A DNA stretch of 51,651 nt from Bacteroidota bacterium (GTDB lineage: Bacteria; Bacteroidota; Bacteroidia; Bacteroidales; ML635J-15): contig JAKQEK010000281.1 in assembly GCA_029558535.1 (NCBI GenBank), positions 1 to 51,651 on the forward strand. Reading direction: 5' to 3'. A program made the position numbers and the translations under genes. This document shows positions 23,450 to 31,208 of the stretch, piece after piece. Position 1 is the stretch's first letter. Every line of letters starts with the position of its first letter. The notes below the pieces were generated by a model that saw only the letters and a program-made list of their open reading frames with translations, searched no databases and was not told the DNA's origin.

Positions 23450-24475
23450 GTGAGTGAATTTAATGATTTACTAAAGATGTTACAAGTTCCAAATAAAGTA
23501 GAAAAGAAAAAAATCTCAGAAACGACACAATCTCCGGAAATTATTATTCCAGAATCTTCTGAGGCACCTAATTTGAATGTTCCTTTTGAGATCTTGCCGA
23601 ATCTACCAACCAGTTATTCACCATTTAATATTGATACATTTAATCAGGAATTATTTGAAAGATCATCGGTAAAAAATCAATTGTATAGAGATGCAGTTCA
23701 AAACATTAGTGCATATGATATTTCATCTGGTTGTATTCGAGATATTTTTTATAAATTAACAAATACACCAGTTGAATCTTTTGCTGATAAATGGCTTCCT
23801 ATTTTAATGAGATCAACTATTGGAACAGCAATTCACGATTTTGTACAGTCTAATACTAATCAATTCACTGAGAGAGAAGTATCACTTAAAGTACCGTCTA
23901 TTAAATTTTCTGGAAGATTAGACAATTTAATAGGTCCAAATATTCTTGTTGAAATTAAAAGTTGCACTTATTCAGATTATGAAAAAATTATTAGGACTAG
24001 AAAACCAAGAGTCTCTGATTTTTATCAGACAATGGTTTATAAATATATTCTCGAAAAACATTTAGCTGAAGCTAAAGATCCAAATATTAAAATTCGAAAA
24101 GGAACATCGAAACCAAAATTTGAAAAATATGATATTCAAACAATTCAATTTATTTATATTGCTCACGATGTAACTGCAACTGATACTGAGAGTTTTGGTG
24201 AAGTATTAAATAAAATTAAAGAGCTTAAAAAATTGCTTAATTCTAAATCAAATTCATTTTTCTTTATGACAACTTTGGTAATTGATACTATTAATGATGT
24301 TGCAGAGAAATATCTTGAATATGTTGAAAATAAAATAAAATATATTAATTACTATATCGATAATAATATTATTCCACCGGCAGATGATCCTTTTATTGAT
24401 ACAAAAGCATGTTTCTTTTGCTTATATTCCAGAGGAGTTTGTGATCTTTGTGGAAGAAACGGAAACGGAAGATAA
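23450..24475 (+). CDS. Cas4/RecB-like PD-(D/E)XK nuclease with probable Fe-S cluster
   Basis: A 341-residue protein from GTG 23450 behind TTGGAGG (23437-23443). The PD-(D/E)XK residues are in order: His129 in GTAIHDF, Asp158 in SGRLDNL, Glu168-x-Lys170 in ILVEIKS, and Q193-x3-Y197 in FYQTMVYKYI. Cys95 (SSGCIRD) with the C-terminal cluster CFFCLYSRGVCDLC fits the four-Cys Fe-S arrangement of Cas4/AddB-type nucleases. The first 60 residues are a low-complexity extension. It likely resects or processes phage DNA ends with the recombinase. No cas genes or repeats are nearby, so a CRISPR role is not supported. Confidence 0.85.
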   Translation: MSEFNDLLKMLQVPNKVEKKKISETTQSPEIIIPESSEAPNLNVPFEILPNLPTSYSPFNIDTFNQELFERSSVKNQLYRDAVQNISAYDISSGCIRDIFYKLTNTPVESFADKWLPILMRSTIGTAIHDFVQSNTNQFTEREVSLKVPSIKFSGRLDNLIGPNILVEIKSCTYSDYEKIIRTRKPRVSDFYQTMVYKYILEKHLAEAKDPNIKIRKGTSKPKFEKYDIQTIQFIYIAHDVTATDTESFGEVLNKIKELKKLLNSKSNSFFFMTTLVIDTINDVAEKYLEYVENKIKYINYYIDNNIIPPADDPFIDTKACFFCLYSRGVCDLCGRNGNGR

Positions 24476-24497
24476 TTTATTAATTGGGAGAAATACG

Positions 24498-24644
24498 ATG
24501 TTAAAATGGTTAAAACCAGAATATTGTATTCATAAGAAATTAGCTTGTGATAAATGTGAAAAATTTATTGGTAGTACGTGCTCACTCGTAAGAGTATCTT
24601 TAAGAGATAACAAATCTAAAATAGGTGTGGAGAATAAAAAATGA
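24498..24644 (+). CDS. Cys-rich microprotein, possible zinc knuckle
   Basis: A 48-residue product from ATG 24498 with GGGAG at 24486-24490. It contains CIHKKLACDKCEKFIGSTC: four Cys and one His within 20 residues, a likely zinc-binding knuckle. The remainder is basic. Its stop overlaps the next ATG (ATGA at 24641-24644), so the two are translationally coupled. The frame runs upstream into the nuclease gene, but only this start has a ribosome site. Function unknown. Confidence 0.6.
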   Translation: MLKWLKPEYCIHKKLACDKCEKFIGSTCSLVRVSLRDNKSKIGVENKK

Positions 24645-25255
24645 TATCAACTGCTCATGTTATATTTGAAAATTCAAGAAGGGCTGGAAAAACTACTTAT
24701 TCTATGATACAACATTTTGAAAACAGAACAAATTATCATATATCTTTAGTTCGAAAATATATTGATAAAATTATTGCTTTAAATGATCCTCGTTTAGATC
24801 GCGCCATACTCGAAGAGGAAAAAGAATATCATGATTTGAGTAAATTTAAAGAGCCGGAATATACACCATATTTACATATAAATTGGAAACATCATATGAA
24901 AGAACGTGGTGCAGAATATATACCATCTAATATAGTCGAACGACAGATGAATAATGCAACTTTTCATCACATATCAACAAATAAACATCATCCCGATTAT
25001 TGGGATGATGAATTAACCATTAAAAATTTAAACTCTACTGATAGGGATAAACCACCAGAGAAGACTGTCGATGCTACTAAAATGCCATTGACATATATAT
25101 CTGCAATGATAGCTGATTGGTTAGCTATGGCAGAAGAAAAGAAGACAGATCCATATGAATGGGCGAAAAAGAACATAAATAAACGCTGGAAATTTACTAA
25201 AGAACAAGAAGATTTTGTATATGATTTAATAGATAAACTTTGGAAGGAACAGTAA
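24641..25255 (+). CDS. DUF5662-like (HD-type) protein with leader
   Basis: A 204-residue protein beginning MISTAHVIFENSRRAGK, a leader of the MISI type with IFE at 8-10. The body has EYHDLSKFKEPEYTPYLHIN and HHISTNKHHPDYWDD, the conserved His/Asp blocks of DUF5662-type proteins, which look like a metal-binding HD-related fold. The activity of this family is not known. It overlaps the previous gene by 4 bases and abuts the next (TAA then ATG 25256). If the leader directs packaging, this would be a putative enzyme carried in the head. Confidence 0.7.
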   Translation: MISTAHVIFENSRRAGKTTYSMIQHFENRTNYHISLVRKYIDKIIALNDPRLDRAILEEEKEYHDLSKFKEPEYTPYLHINWKHHMKERGAEYIPSNIVERQMNNATFHHISTNKHHPDYWDDELTIKNLNSTDRDKPPEKTVDATKMPLTYISAMIADWLAMAEEKKTDPYEWAKKNINKRWKFTKEQEDFVYDLIDKLWKEQ

Positions 25256-25795
25256 ATGGGTACAACTACTTTAGGTAAATACAGTTATATTGTTGGAAAT
25301 GTTAAAAATATTTTTCCAGCAAGCAATCTTATAGTTGGAAACTTTTGTTCAATTGCTAGTGGTCTCACTGTAATGCTTGGTGGCAATCACGCTACTCATT
25401 TAGTTATGACTACTAATTTTGTTAATATAATTCCTGATATCTTTGCCGGCTTACCTAATCCTTATCCTGTAACCGGATTAACAAGGGGTGATATAGTTAT
25501 TGAAAATGATGTATGGATTGGTCAAGATGTAACTATTATGTCAGGAGTTAAAATTTCAAATGGGGCAGTTGTTGGAACTGCCGCTGTTGTAGCTAAAGAA
25601 ATTCCACCATATGCAATTGTTGTTGGTAATCCAGCTAAAATTGTAAGGTACAGATTCAGTCAAGAAATTATAAATCGTCTTCTTAAGATCGCTTGGTGGA
25701 ATTGGCCGATTGAAAAAATAAGAGAAAATTATAATTATTTCATAGATCCCAATATTGAAAATTTTGTAAATAAATTTGATCCAGAAGGGAATTAA
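25256..25795 (+). CDS. Left-handed beta-helix acetyltransferase (XAT/CatB-like hexapeptide family)
   Basis: A 179-residue protein whose ATG follows the previous TAA directly. It shows hexapeptide-repeat spacing (NLIVGNFCSIASGLTVMLGG, then DIVIENDVWIGQDVTIMSGV, KISNGAVVGTAAVVAKEI) and ends with PPYAIVVGNPAKIVRYRF, the hallmark of XAT/sugar O-acetyltransferases. His in GGNHATH lies in the position of the catalytic His of this family. It uses acetyl-CoA to modify a small molecule or sugar. With a glycosyltransferase nearby, modification of surface glycans is the more likely phage role; the acceptor cannot be read from the sequence. Confidence 0.85.
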   Translation: MGTTTLGKYSYIVGNVKNIFPASNLIVGNFCSIASGLTVMLGGNHATHLVMTTNFVNIIPDIFAGLPNPYPVTGLTRGDIVIENDVWIGQDVTIMSGVKISNGAVVGTAAVVAKEIPPYAIVVGNPAKIVRYRFSQEIINRLLKIAWWNWPIEKIRENYNYFIDPNIENFVNKFDPEGN

Positions 25796-25799
25796 TAAA

Positions 25800-26252
25800 A
25801 TGTTATCTTTATATTATTTATTTGAGAGAGATGAAGGTTCTGGTCAATATAGAGTTCCATTAATTGATAAAGAAAAAAATAAAAAACTTAATCCCAAAAC
25901 AAATAGGATTAAGACATTTAAAACGACAAGATATTTACTTACAGATATTCCACCGGAAGAAAGAGATTTCAAAAATCTTCCTAGATATGCTAATAAAAAA
26001 CCAAAAGTGAGATTTCAAGATTGGTTAGAAATTAATGCTCAAAAACTAAATCCAAATCATTCGGTGACCTCTTGGGGATGGTCACCAAATAAGAAATGTT
26101 ATGGTTGGAGTCATCGAGCTATTCATGGTTTTGAAATTGGTGAGAAAGTTAAATCTGATACTTGTGGAAATGAATCTGGAAAAGAATATATAATTAAAAC
26201 TAAAGAGCAAGCAGAAGAAGCTGCTAAGAATTTTGCAAAAGATGTTGCATAA
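25800..26252 (+). CDS. Leader-family protein (MLSLYYLFE type), unknown function
   Basis: A 150-residue protein read from ATG 25800, where the leader MLSLYYLFERDEGSG begins (LFE at 7-9); an upstream in-frame start at 25776 overlaps the acetyltransferase gene. GAAGGGA precedes it. The body has a conserved-looking block FQDWLEINAQKLNPNHSVTS followed by WGWSPNKKCYGWSHRAIHGF, rich in Trp, His and Lys, which could be a nucleic-acid or metal-binding domain. It is followed by a convergent minus-strand gene. Possible packaged effector; no family is recognised with certainty. Confidence 0.65.
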   Translation: MLSLYYLFERDEGSGQYRVPLIDKEKNKKLNPKTNRIKTFKTTRYLLTDIPPEERDFKNLPRYANKKPKVRFQDWLEINAQKLNPNHSVTSWGWSPNKKCYGWSHRAIHGFEIGEKVKSDTCGNESGKEYIIKTKEQAEEAAKNFAKDVA

Positions 26253-26284
26253 AAAACAAAAAGAAAACACGCCCGAAAGCGTGT
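26251..26284 (-). terminator. Rho-independent terminator of the minus-strand islet
   Basis: Read on the minus strand, ACACGC (26284-26279) pairs with GCGTGT (26272-26267) around TTTCGG, followed by a T-rich tail (TTTCTTTTTGTTTTTT, down to 26251). It is a strong terminator for transcripts from 26687 and gives the orientation of the structured RNA at 26285-26378. The tail overlaps the stop codon of the convergent plus-strand gene. Confidence 0.85.
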
Positions 26285-26378
26285 AGCGTTTGACGGCTTG
26301 CCAAGCCACCCGGAGCTTCCCCGGAGTTATTACATTTCACTAGTTTTACATCCGGTGAAAGTTCGGATGCTGTTCGCC
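26285..26378 (-). ncRNA. Structured 3' untranslated RNA with H-type pseudoknot
   Basis: On the minus strand, 9 bases after the stop codon, CATCCG (26369-26364) pairs with CGGATG (26354-26349). The loop sequence TTTCAC (26360-26355) pairs perfectly with GTGAAA (26340-26335), giving an H-type pseudoknot with no bases between the stems on one side. Two more hairpins follow: CCGGGG/CTCCGG (26324-26310) and GGCTT/AAGCC (26307-26295). The terminator ends the RNA. The region is clearly more GC-rich than the genome around it. It could be a 3'UTR stability element, a processed small RNA or a riboregulator; no known class is recognised. Confidence 0.6.
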
Positions 26379-26687
26379 TTAGACTTCTTTCGGATCAGCC
26401 TTTTCAGGCTTCTCCGCAAGAATTCTTTTGGCAATTTTCTTACGGAAAATTGCTAGTCCACCCAAAAGGGCGGTCATGAAGATTCCGTAAGTTGTTGCCT
26501 TGCCAGCAATATCTGCTGCATTGTTTGCAGCAGCAACAGCTTTCGCTGTCTCCACCTGCGCGGCAACCAACTGAGTTTCCGGGACGTATCCCAGCTTGTC
26601 AGCCATCCAATCAATCGGACCAGCAAAAGCTGATCCGGCGATTACCAACATCACAAATACTGCCAAAGTTGCAAAGAATTTTTTCAT
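26379..26687 (-). CDS. Small secreted/membrane protein, GC-rich islet
   Basis: A 102-residue minus-strand protein. Residues 1-22 are a good Sec signal peptide (MKKFFATLAVFVMLVIAGSA, cut near AFA-G). Residues 68-84 form a membrane helix (YGIFMTALLGGLAIF) followed by RKKIAKRI and a charged tail. It uses GC-ending codons (GCC, GTC, CTC, ATC) far more than neighbouring phage genes, which suggests recent transfer. Its own promoter motif and terminator make it an independent unit. A holin-like, superinfection or envelope role is possible; no family is recognised. Confidence 0.75.
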   Translation of the reverse strand: MKKFFATLAVFVMLVIAGSAFAGPIDWMADKLGYVPETQLVAAQVETAKAVAAANNAADIAGKATTYGIFMTALLGGLAIFRKKIAKRILAEKPEKADPKEV

Positions 26688-26730
26688 ATGTTCTTATCTC
26701 CTTTCATTATTTAGTTGATTTGGTACTATA

Positions 26731-26744
26731 ATTATTTCTATATG
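26731..26744 (-). promoter_or_regulatory. Candidate phage promoter motif CATATAGAAATAAT
   Basis: On the minus strand this reads CATATAGAAATAAT, identical over 14 bases to the copy at 10866-10879. It ends 44 bases before the start codon of the small secreted protein and faces a second, plus-strand copy 31 bases away. Confidence 0.55.
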
Positions 26745-26774
26745 AATCTTTTGAATATCAGAAAATAACGGTTT

Positions 26775-26788
26775 TATATAGAAATAAT
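26775..26788 (+). promoter_or_regulatory. Candidate phage promoter motif TATATAGAAATAAT
   Basis: TATATAGAAATAAT ends 49 bases before the TTG start of the glycosyltransferase fusion. With the copy at 26731-26744 it forms a divergent promoter pair; the two are inverted copies of each other. Confidence 0.55.
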
Positions 26789-26836
26789 AGGATGATTTTT
26801 AAGCATTTTTAGACATAAAATATGGAGGCGCAAGTT

Positions 26837-28129
26837 TTGAACAATAAAAGTATATTTGTAATTGGCGCTTGGCCGAATACAAAAGAAAAGACAAAATTTT
26901 TAATCAATAAAATTAAGTTCTTAAAAGAGAAGAATTTTCCAGTTTGTTTAGTTACTCATTATCCTGTAACTGAAGAAGTTCAGGGATTAGTGGATTATTA
27001 TATTTATGAAAAAGAAAACATTCTAAGTGACGGTTGGAGATTAACTTTCTGGAGAATGCACAATGGTGTTAAACAAGATAGAAATTCTAATGTTGATTAT
27101 CATGGGGTTGCTTGTTTAATGAATATTAGAAACGCTATAGATTTATTATTAATTAAAGAAAGATACCACACTATTCATTATGTTGAATCTGATTTAGAAT
27201 ATGATTTTGATAAATATATGAAGTTATATGAAGAAAATAATTCTGATGATAAAGTAGCATTTTTTGTTCACTATCAGGATAATATGTACCGGACAGATCT
27301 CTTTTCATGTGACATAGAATGGTATAATTTAGTTATACCCAGATGTCAATCGTGGGAAGAATTTAAACAAGTTGCTCCTCATACCAATTACATTTTGGAA
27401 TATTGGTTTGGGACAATCGTAAATAATAAAACTAAACCCGAAAATATTGTTTTCATCAAAGATTTTAAAGTTGATAATAAATGGACTCAAGCACATTATG
27501 TTGATTGGGACGTTGATGATAGACCAAGTTTAGATTTTGCCGATGCACCAGAAGTATTTCATACTAGTAAAAATCGGCATGATAGTTTTAAAACAGTTCT
27601 TGAAGATCTTTATAAAAATAAGAAAATCAATCCATTAATTGTTGAAGTTGGGGTGACAAGAAATCCTGGTAATTTGAGTGATGGAGATTCTACTTCAATC
27701 TGGGCTTGGTATATTTCTAAATACGGTGGATCATATCATGGATGTGATATCAATAAAGATAATTTATTAAAATGTACAGAGGTTTTAAAGAAATATATTA
27801 CAGGATCTGATAAATCTACTTCTGTTGCTCTAACTCAAAAAGACGGAATTGAATTTTTGAGAAATATAAAGTATAATAATATTGATTTATTATATCTTGA
27901 TACAATTGATTGGGTAAAGGATTCTTATGATTCTGGGATATATCATTTAAAATTACTATTAGAAGCTATTGATAAAGTGAGTATCGGTGGCTATATTATG
28001 TTTGACGATACATTTGATGTTGATACATTTGAAGGTAAAGGAGAACTTGCTATTCCATATTTACTTGGATCTAATCGTTTTACATGTATCCATCGAGGCT
28101 ATCAATTCATTTTTAGAAGAGATTGTTGA
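26837..28129 (+). CDS. Glycosyltransferase-methyltransferase fusion
   Basis: A 430-residue protein. TTG 26837 is preferred because GGAGG (26825-26829) lies inside the alternative ATG 26822 frame, as at the other GGAGGCG starts here. The N-terminal half looks like a GT-A glycosyltransferase: KSIFVIGAWPN, FPVCLVTHYP and a DxD-like ESD in HYVESDLEYDF. The C-terminal half (from about 270) is a class I SAM methyltransferase: LIVEVGVTRN, YHGCDINKDN and LLYLDTIDWVKDSYD. Together they may build or decorate a glycan on virion or host surface. It is close to the acetyltransferase gene and starts a new transcript. Confidence 0.7.
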   Translation: MNNKSIFVIGAWPNTKEKTKFLINKIKFLKEKNFPVCLVTHYPVTEEVQGLVDYYIYEKENILSDGWRLTFWRMHNGVKQDRNSNVDYHGVACLMNIRNAIDLLLIKERYHTIHYVESDLEYDFDKYMKLYEENNSDDKVAFFVHYQDNMYRTDLFSCDIEWYNLVIPRCQSWEEFKQVAPHTNYILEYWFGTIVNNKTKPENIVFIKDFKVDNKWTQAHYVDWDVDDRPSLDFADAPEVFHTSKNRHDSFKTVLEDLYKNKKINPLIVEVGVTRNPGNLSDGDSTSIWAWYISKYGGSYHGCDINKDNLLKCTEVLKKYITGSDKSTSVALTQKDGIEFLRNIKYNNIDLLYLDTIDWVKDSYDSGIYHLKLLLEAIDKVSIGGYIMFDDTFDVDTFEGKGELAIPYLLGSNRFTCIHRGYQFIFRRDC

Positions 28130-28137
28130 GGAAAATT

Positions 28138-29025
28138 ATGGACAATTTTGAAATTCAAGAATTAATTTTTGAAGTATCGAAATATAGAAGTGACATACTG
28201 AAAGATATAGATAAAATATTTTCTCGAATAAAGGAGAACAACAAAGATCTCGCCGCTAAAAAAGAACTTACACAGAAAATTAAAGAATTTACTTCAGTTA
28301 AGCACGTAGTTCTAACTTTAAAACCAAAATATACTAATGCATCAGTAATACCGATTTACAATCAAACAATATCTACAGATCTTATCAATTTGTTAAAAGA
28401 TTTTGAATCTGGGGAGAATCTTAAAAATCTAAATGTAATTGAAGAACCATCAAAATATATTAAAAAAGTATACATTATTATAGGAATTGATTTAATTAAT
28501 ATGTTTTCTCCAAGAGAATTAACATCAATTCTTTTACATGAACTTGGACATGTATACACTTACACATCAAATCTTCCTAGATTATTATTAAATGTTTTTC
28601 AAAAACTTGTTGGATTTGCTGGAGAAATATTCAAAACACCAATTCTAGCAATATTGAATCTTCTTTCTCTTCCAGCTTACGCGATTGCTAGCTTAATTGT
28701 TATTACTTTAACTCGTTCTCTTACATTTTTGGAACATAAGAGTGAATATCGAGCAGATCAGTTTCCGATTAAATATGGTTATGGTGATGAATTTGTAAAA
28801 GTTCTTTATAAACTCCATAGTAGACAAGTTGAAGTAGAAAAACACAGATCATGGTATGAAAAATTATGGAGTTTTATCAACAGTTGGTTTATACCGTCAA
28901 CACATCCTGCAAGTTCGAAACGAATTAATGAGATGTCTGATAAAATATTAGATGAGTATAAAAAGATTTATCCAAATTTAGATAAAGAACTGAGTATTAT
29001 CTTAAAAGATATTAAACATAAGTGA
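28138..29025 (+). CDS. M48-type membrane zinc metalloprotease
   Basis: A 295-residue protein read from ATG 28138 behind GAGGA (28128-28132). HELGH (134-138) is the zinc site and EYRAD (203-207) holds the third ligand, as in HtpX/Ste24-like M48 peptidases. Between them is a hydrophobic region (about 163-190, TPILAILNLLSLPAYAIASL) that probably spans the membrane. The N-terminus MDNFEIQELIFEVSKY contains IQE and IFE sites, so it may also carry a packaging leader. A membrane protease in a phage could act on host envelope or on ejected proteins. The substrate is unknown. Confidence 0.8.
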   Translation: MDNFEIQELIFEVSKYRSDILKDIDKIFSRIKENNKDLAAKKELTQKIKEFTSVKHVVLTLKPKYTNASVIPIYNQTISTDLINLLKDFESGENLKNLNVIEEPSKYIKKVYIIIGIDLINMFSPRELTSILLHELGHVYTYTSNLPRLLLNVFQKLVGFAGEIFKTPILAILNLLSLPAYAIASLIVITLTRSLTFLEHKSEYRADQFPIKYGYGDEFVKVLYKLHSRQVEVEKHRSWYEKLWSFINSWFIPSTHPASSKRINEMSDKILDEYKKIYPNLDKELSIILKDIKHK

Positions 29026-29042
29026 GGTGATAATAGTATATT

Positions 29043-31196
29043 ATGAATATAACAGGTTATGGTCAATATTCAAAAGGAACTGCTGGAGTTAGAAATCCTA
29101 AAAGAAATATAAATTCTCAGCTAAAATTGATTTTTATTTATCCAATCCTTATCGCGGATAAGATAAAAGTTCAGAGTACTCCCCCATTTGAACAACTTAT
29201 AAGAGATTTCATTTCTGTTACTTTCTTATCAGATTTATTTGTTGAGAATGCATTTAGTATTATAGGAACCGCTAATCAAATTCGCCCACTTTGGGATGAA
29301 CGACAACAATCGGTAGATCCTACTAGTGGAATCCTTCGGACACTCGCTGCACAGCAGGGAATAAGTTCGGCTGGTTACGGAACTGCTTCTCCAAACTATA
29401 ATGTTGATGCTGCTTACGCTGGAGTTCTTCAACAAAAGATTACTCAGAAAACAGCAGTTATTCAACAGCTTATTAAAACAGATCCAAAATTAGCGAAATT
29501 CAGACCCTATATTGAAACAATTACAATGGGCAACATGATTGAAGTTCCCGTTATCGTTGGTACGTCTTCGTTTCAAGTAGATACTTTAACTCTTATGTGG
29601 GTCCTAATCGCTTCTATTGGATTAAATCTCAGTTTAGATTCAGAAACCAATATTGATGCTGTTTTTAAAGAATTGGAAAGTTTGGATGAAAAGAAATATT
29701 GGCGGTTATTAAATAACTTAATAACTGATCCGACAGTTCGACAAAATCTTGGAAGTTGGTTTCAACGAGGAGTCATTGGTATTTCAAGGGGAGTTGAGCG
29801 GGTTACTAGGCGTTTTAATATATTGCCTTCACTTCAACAGGCAGCGAGTAATAAAAGATTTAAAATTCAGTCTCAAATTGATAATGAAGAAGAACTCAAA
29901 ACTCAACAACAATTTATACCATTGTATTTGAATCGAACTGATTTGGATAATACTAAAACATATTTTAAGTTTGTACTAAATCGAACTTCGGCAGAAAGAC
30001 GTTTTGGTCTTGATGCTACCGATGAAAGAACAAGTAGAGTGAGAGTACAGGAAGCTAGTCTTGGATCTCAATCTATCCGATATCGAAATTTTTTAATAAA
30101 TTCTTTTACAGATATTATGGGAACTACTGGAACAATCTGGTTATTATCAATAGGTAATTTAATTAGTATATCATCAAGTGGTTTAAATGTTGTTAATGTG
30201 AAAAAAGAGAAAATTGATGACGAATTGTTTGATAATATAACTGATATTGTTGGAAAGTTATTTGCAAATATCGACAAGAGTTTTCGACAAGAGAATATAA
30301 AAGAAAAAATAGAATCATTAAAAGATTTATGTGCAATAGATAGTGTTGAAGTTGTCGAAAATATTAGTCGTTGGGCAGGAGATACTTCTATTTCGGTTGG
30401 ATCATTCAATAATTCAACTTATCTACATTTTGTTGATATGTTTGAGAAAGCTAGCGGAGTTAGTAAATCTCTATCTGTAAGATTAGAGAAACAATTACAG
30501 ACAGTAGTTGCCGATACTTATTCAAGAGAATTTAATTCAAATTTGATAGTAGTTAAAAATCTTATTAATCAAGTTGTTAAGAATTTTATTAAAGAGTTTG
30601 TGGATGAAGAAGATCAAACACCTGACAGCGAATTTACTCTTGAGAATCTTGGAATTGCTGATAGAAATAAAATATTACGACAAGTTATTCCAGCGTTTCA
30701 TGATGGGATTGTTGATATCTTATATTTTCTATTTTTAGCTAAATTTCAAGAGGTATTGTGTAAATTTATATTAATTGCTGATGTTGAAATTGAAAAGTCC
30801 GTGAATGAGGTTACATCTTGGCCGAATTATACATTAGTGCTTCCTGTTGAAATTGTAGTTGCGTTACACGCTGCAATTATGGGTAAAAGCTGGAAGCACA
30901 TGTTGTCTGGTGGACAGATTGGGCGATCATTACAACCAAATTCCACACCCTTAACAAAAGAACAAGTAAATATGCCAGATGTAAGTGCTACTTATATTAA
31001 AAGTATTGTGAAATTTATTGCCAACCGACTAAATGTTCCGAATCTAATTGTGGTAGATTCTAAAAGAGGAGAAGTTCATTATCAATTAATGAACCAAACA
31101 GATGTGAACAAATCAAGAATTCAAACATTAGCTACATTTGTACAATCTAAAGTGAATAGACCATTAACTACAATACAATCTCAAAATTATTATTAG
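29043..31196 (+). CDS. Large hypothetical virion protein
   Basis: A 717-residue protein from ATG 29043 with GAGGTGATAA at 29024-29033. The first 200 residues mix beta and helix. The middle and C-terminal parts are helical and charged (FVDEEDQTPDSEFTLENLG, DILYFLFLAKFQEVLCKF). No catalytic motif or signal peptide is visible. It heads the run of structural genes leading to the baseplate wedge and terminase. A head, neck or inner-virion protein is likely. No family is recognised. Confidence 0.7.
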   Translation: MNITGYGQYSKGTAGVRNPKRNINSQLKLIFIYPILIADKIKVQSTPPFEQLIRDFISVTFLSDLFVENAFSIIGTANQIRPLWDERQQSVDPTSGILRTLAAQQGISSAGYGTASPNYNVDAAYAGVLQQKITQKTAVIQQLIKTDPKLAKFRPYIETITMGNMIEVPVIVGTSSFQVDTLTLMWVLIASIGLNLSLDSETNIDAVFKELESLDEKKYWRLLNNLITDPTVRQNLGSWFQRGVIGISRGVERVTRRFNILPSLQQAASNKRFKIQSQIDNEEELKTQQQFIPLYLNRTDLDNTKTYFKFVLNRTSAERRFGLDATDERTSRVRVQEASLGSQSIRYRNFLINSFTDIMGTTGTIWLLSIGNLISISSSGLNVVNVKKEKIDDELFDNITDIVGKLFANIDKSFRQENIKEKIESLKDLCAIDSVEVVENISRWAGDTSISVGSFNNSTYLHFVDMFEKASGVSKSLSVRLEKQLQTVVADTYSREFNSNLIVVKNLINQVVKNFIKEFVDEEDQTPDSEFTLENLGIADRNKILRQVIPAFHDGIVDILYFLFLAKFQEVLCKFILIADVEIEKSVNEVTSWPNYTLVLPVEIVVALHAAIMGKSWKHMLSGGQIGRSLQPNSTPLTKEQVNMPDVSATYIKSIVKFIANRLNVPNLIVVDSKRGEVHYQLMNQTDVNKSRIQTLATFVQSKVNRPLTTIQSQNYY

Positions 31197-31208
31197 GAGG
31201 ATTTTCAA

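Noticed and set aside
23450..24475. Cas4-like gene as a sign of a CRISPR system.
   Set aside because: No cas1/cas2 and no spaced direct repeats exist in the window; phage RecB/Cas4-like nucleases next to recombinases are common.
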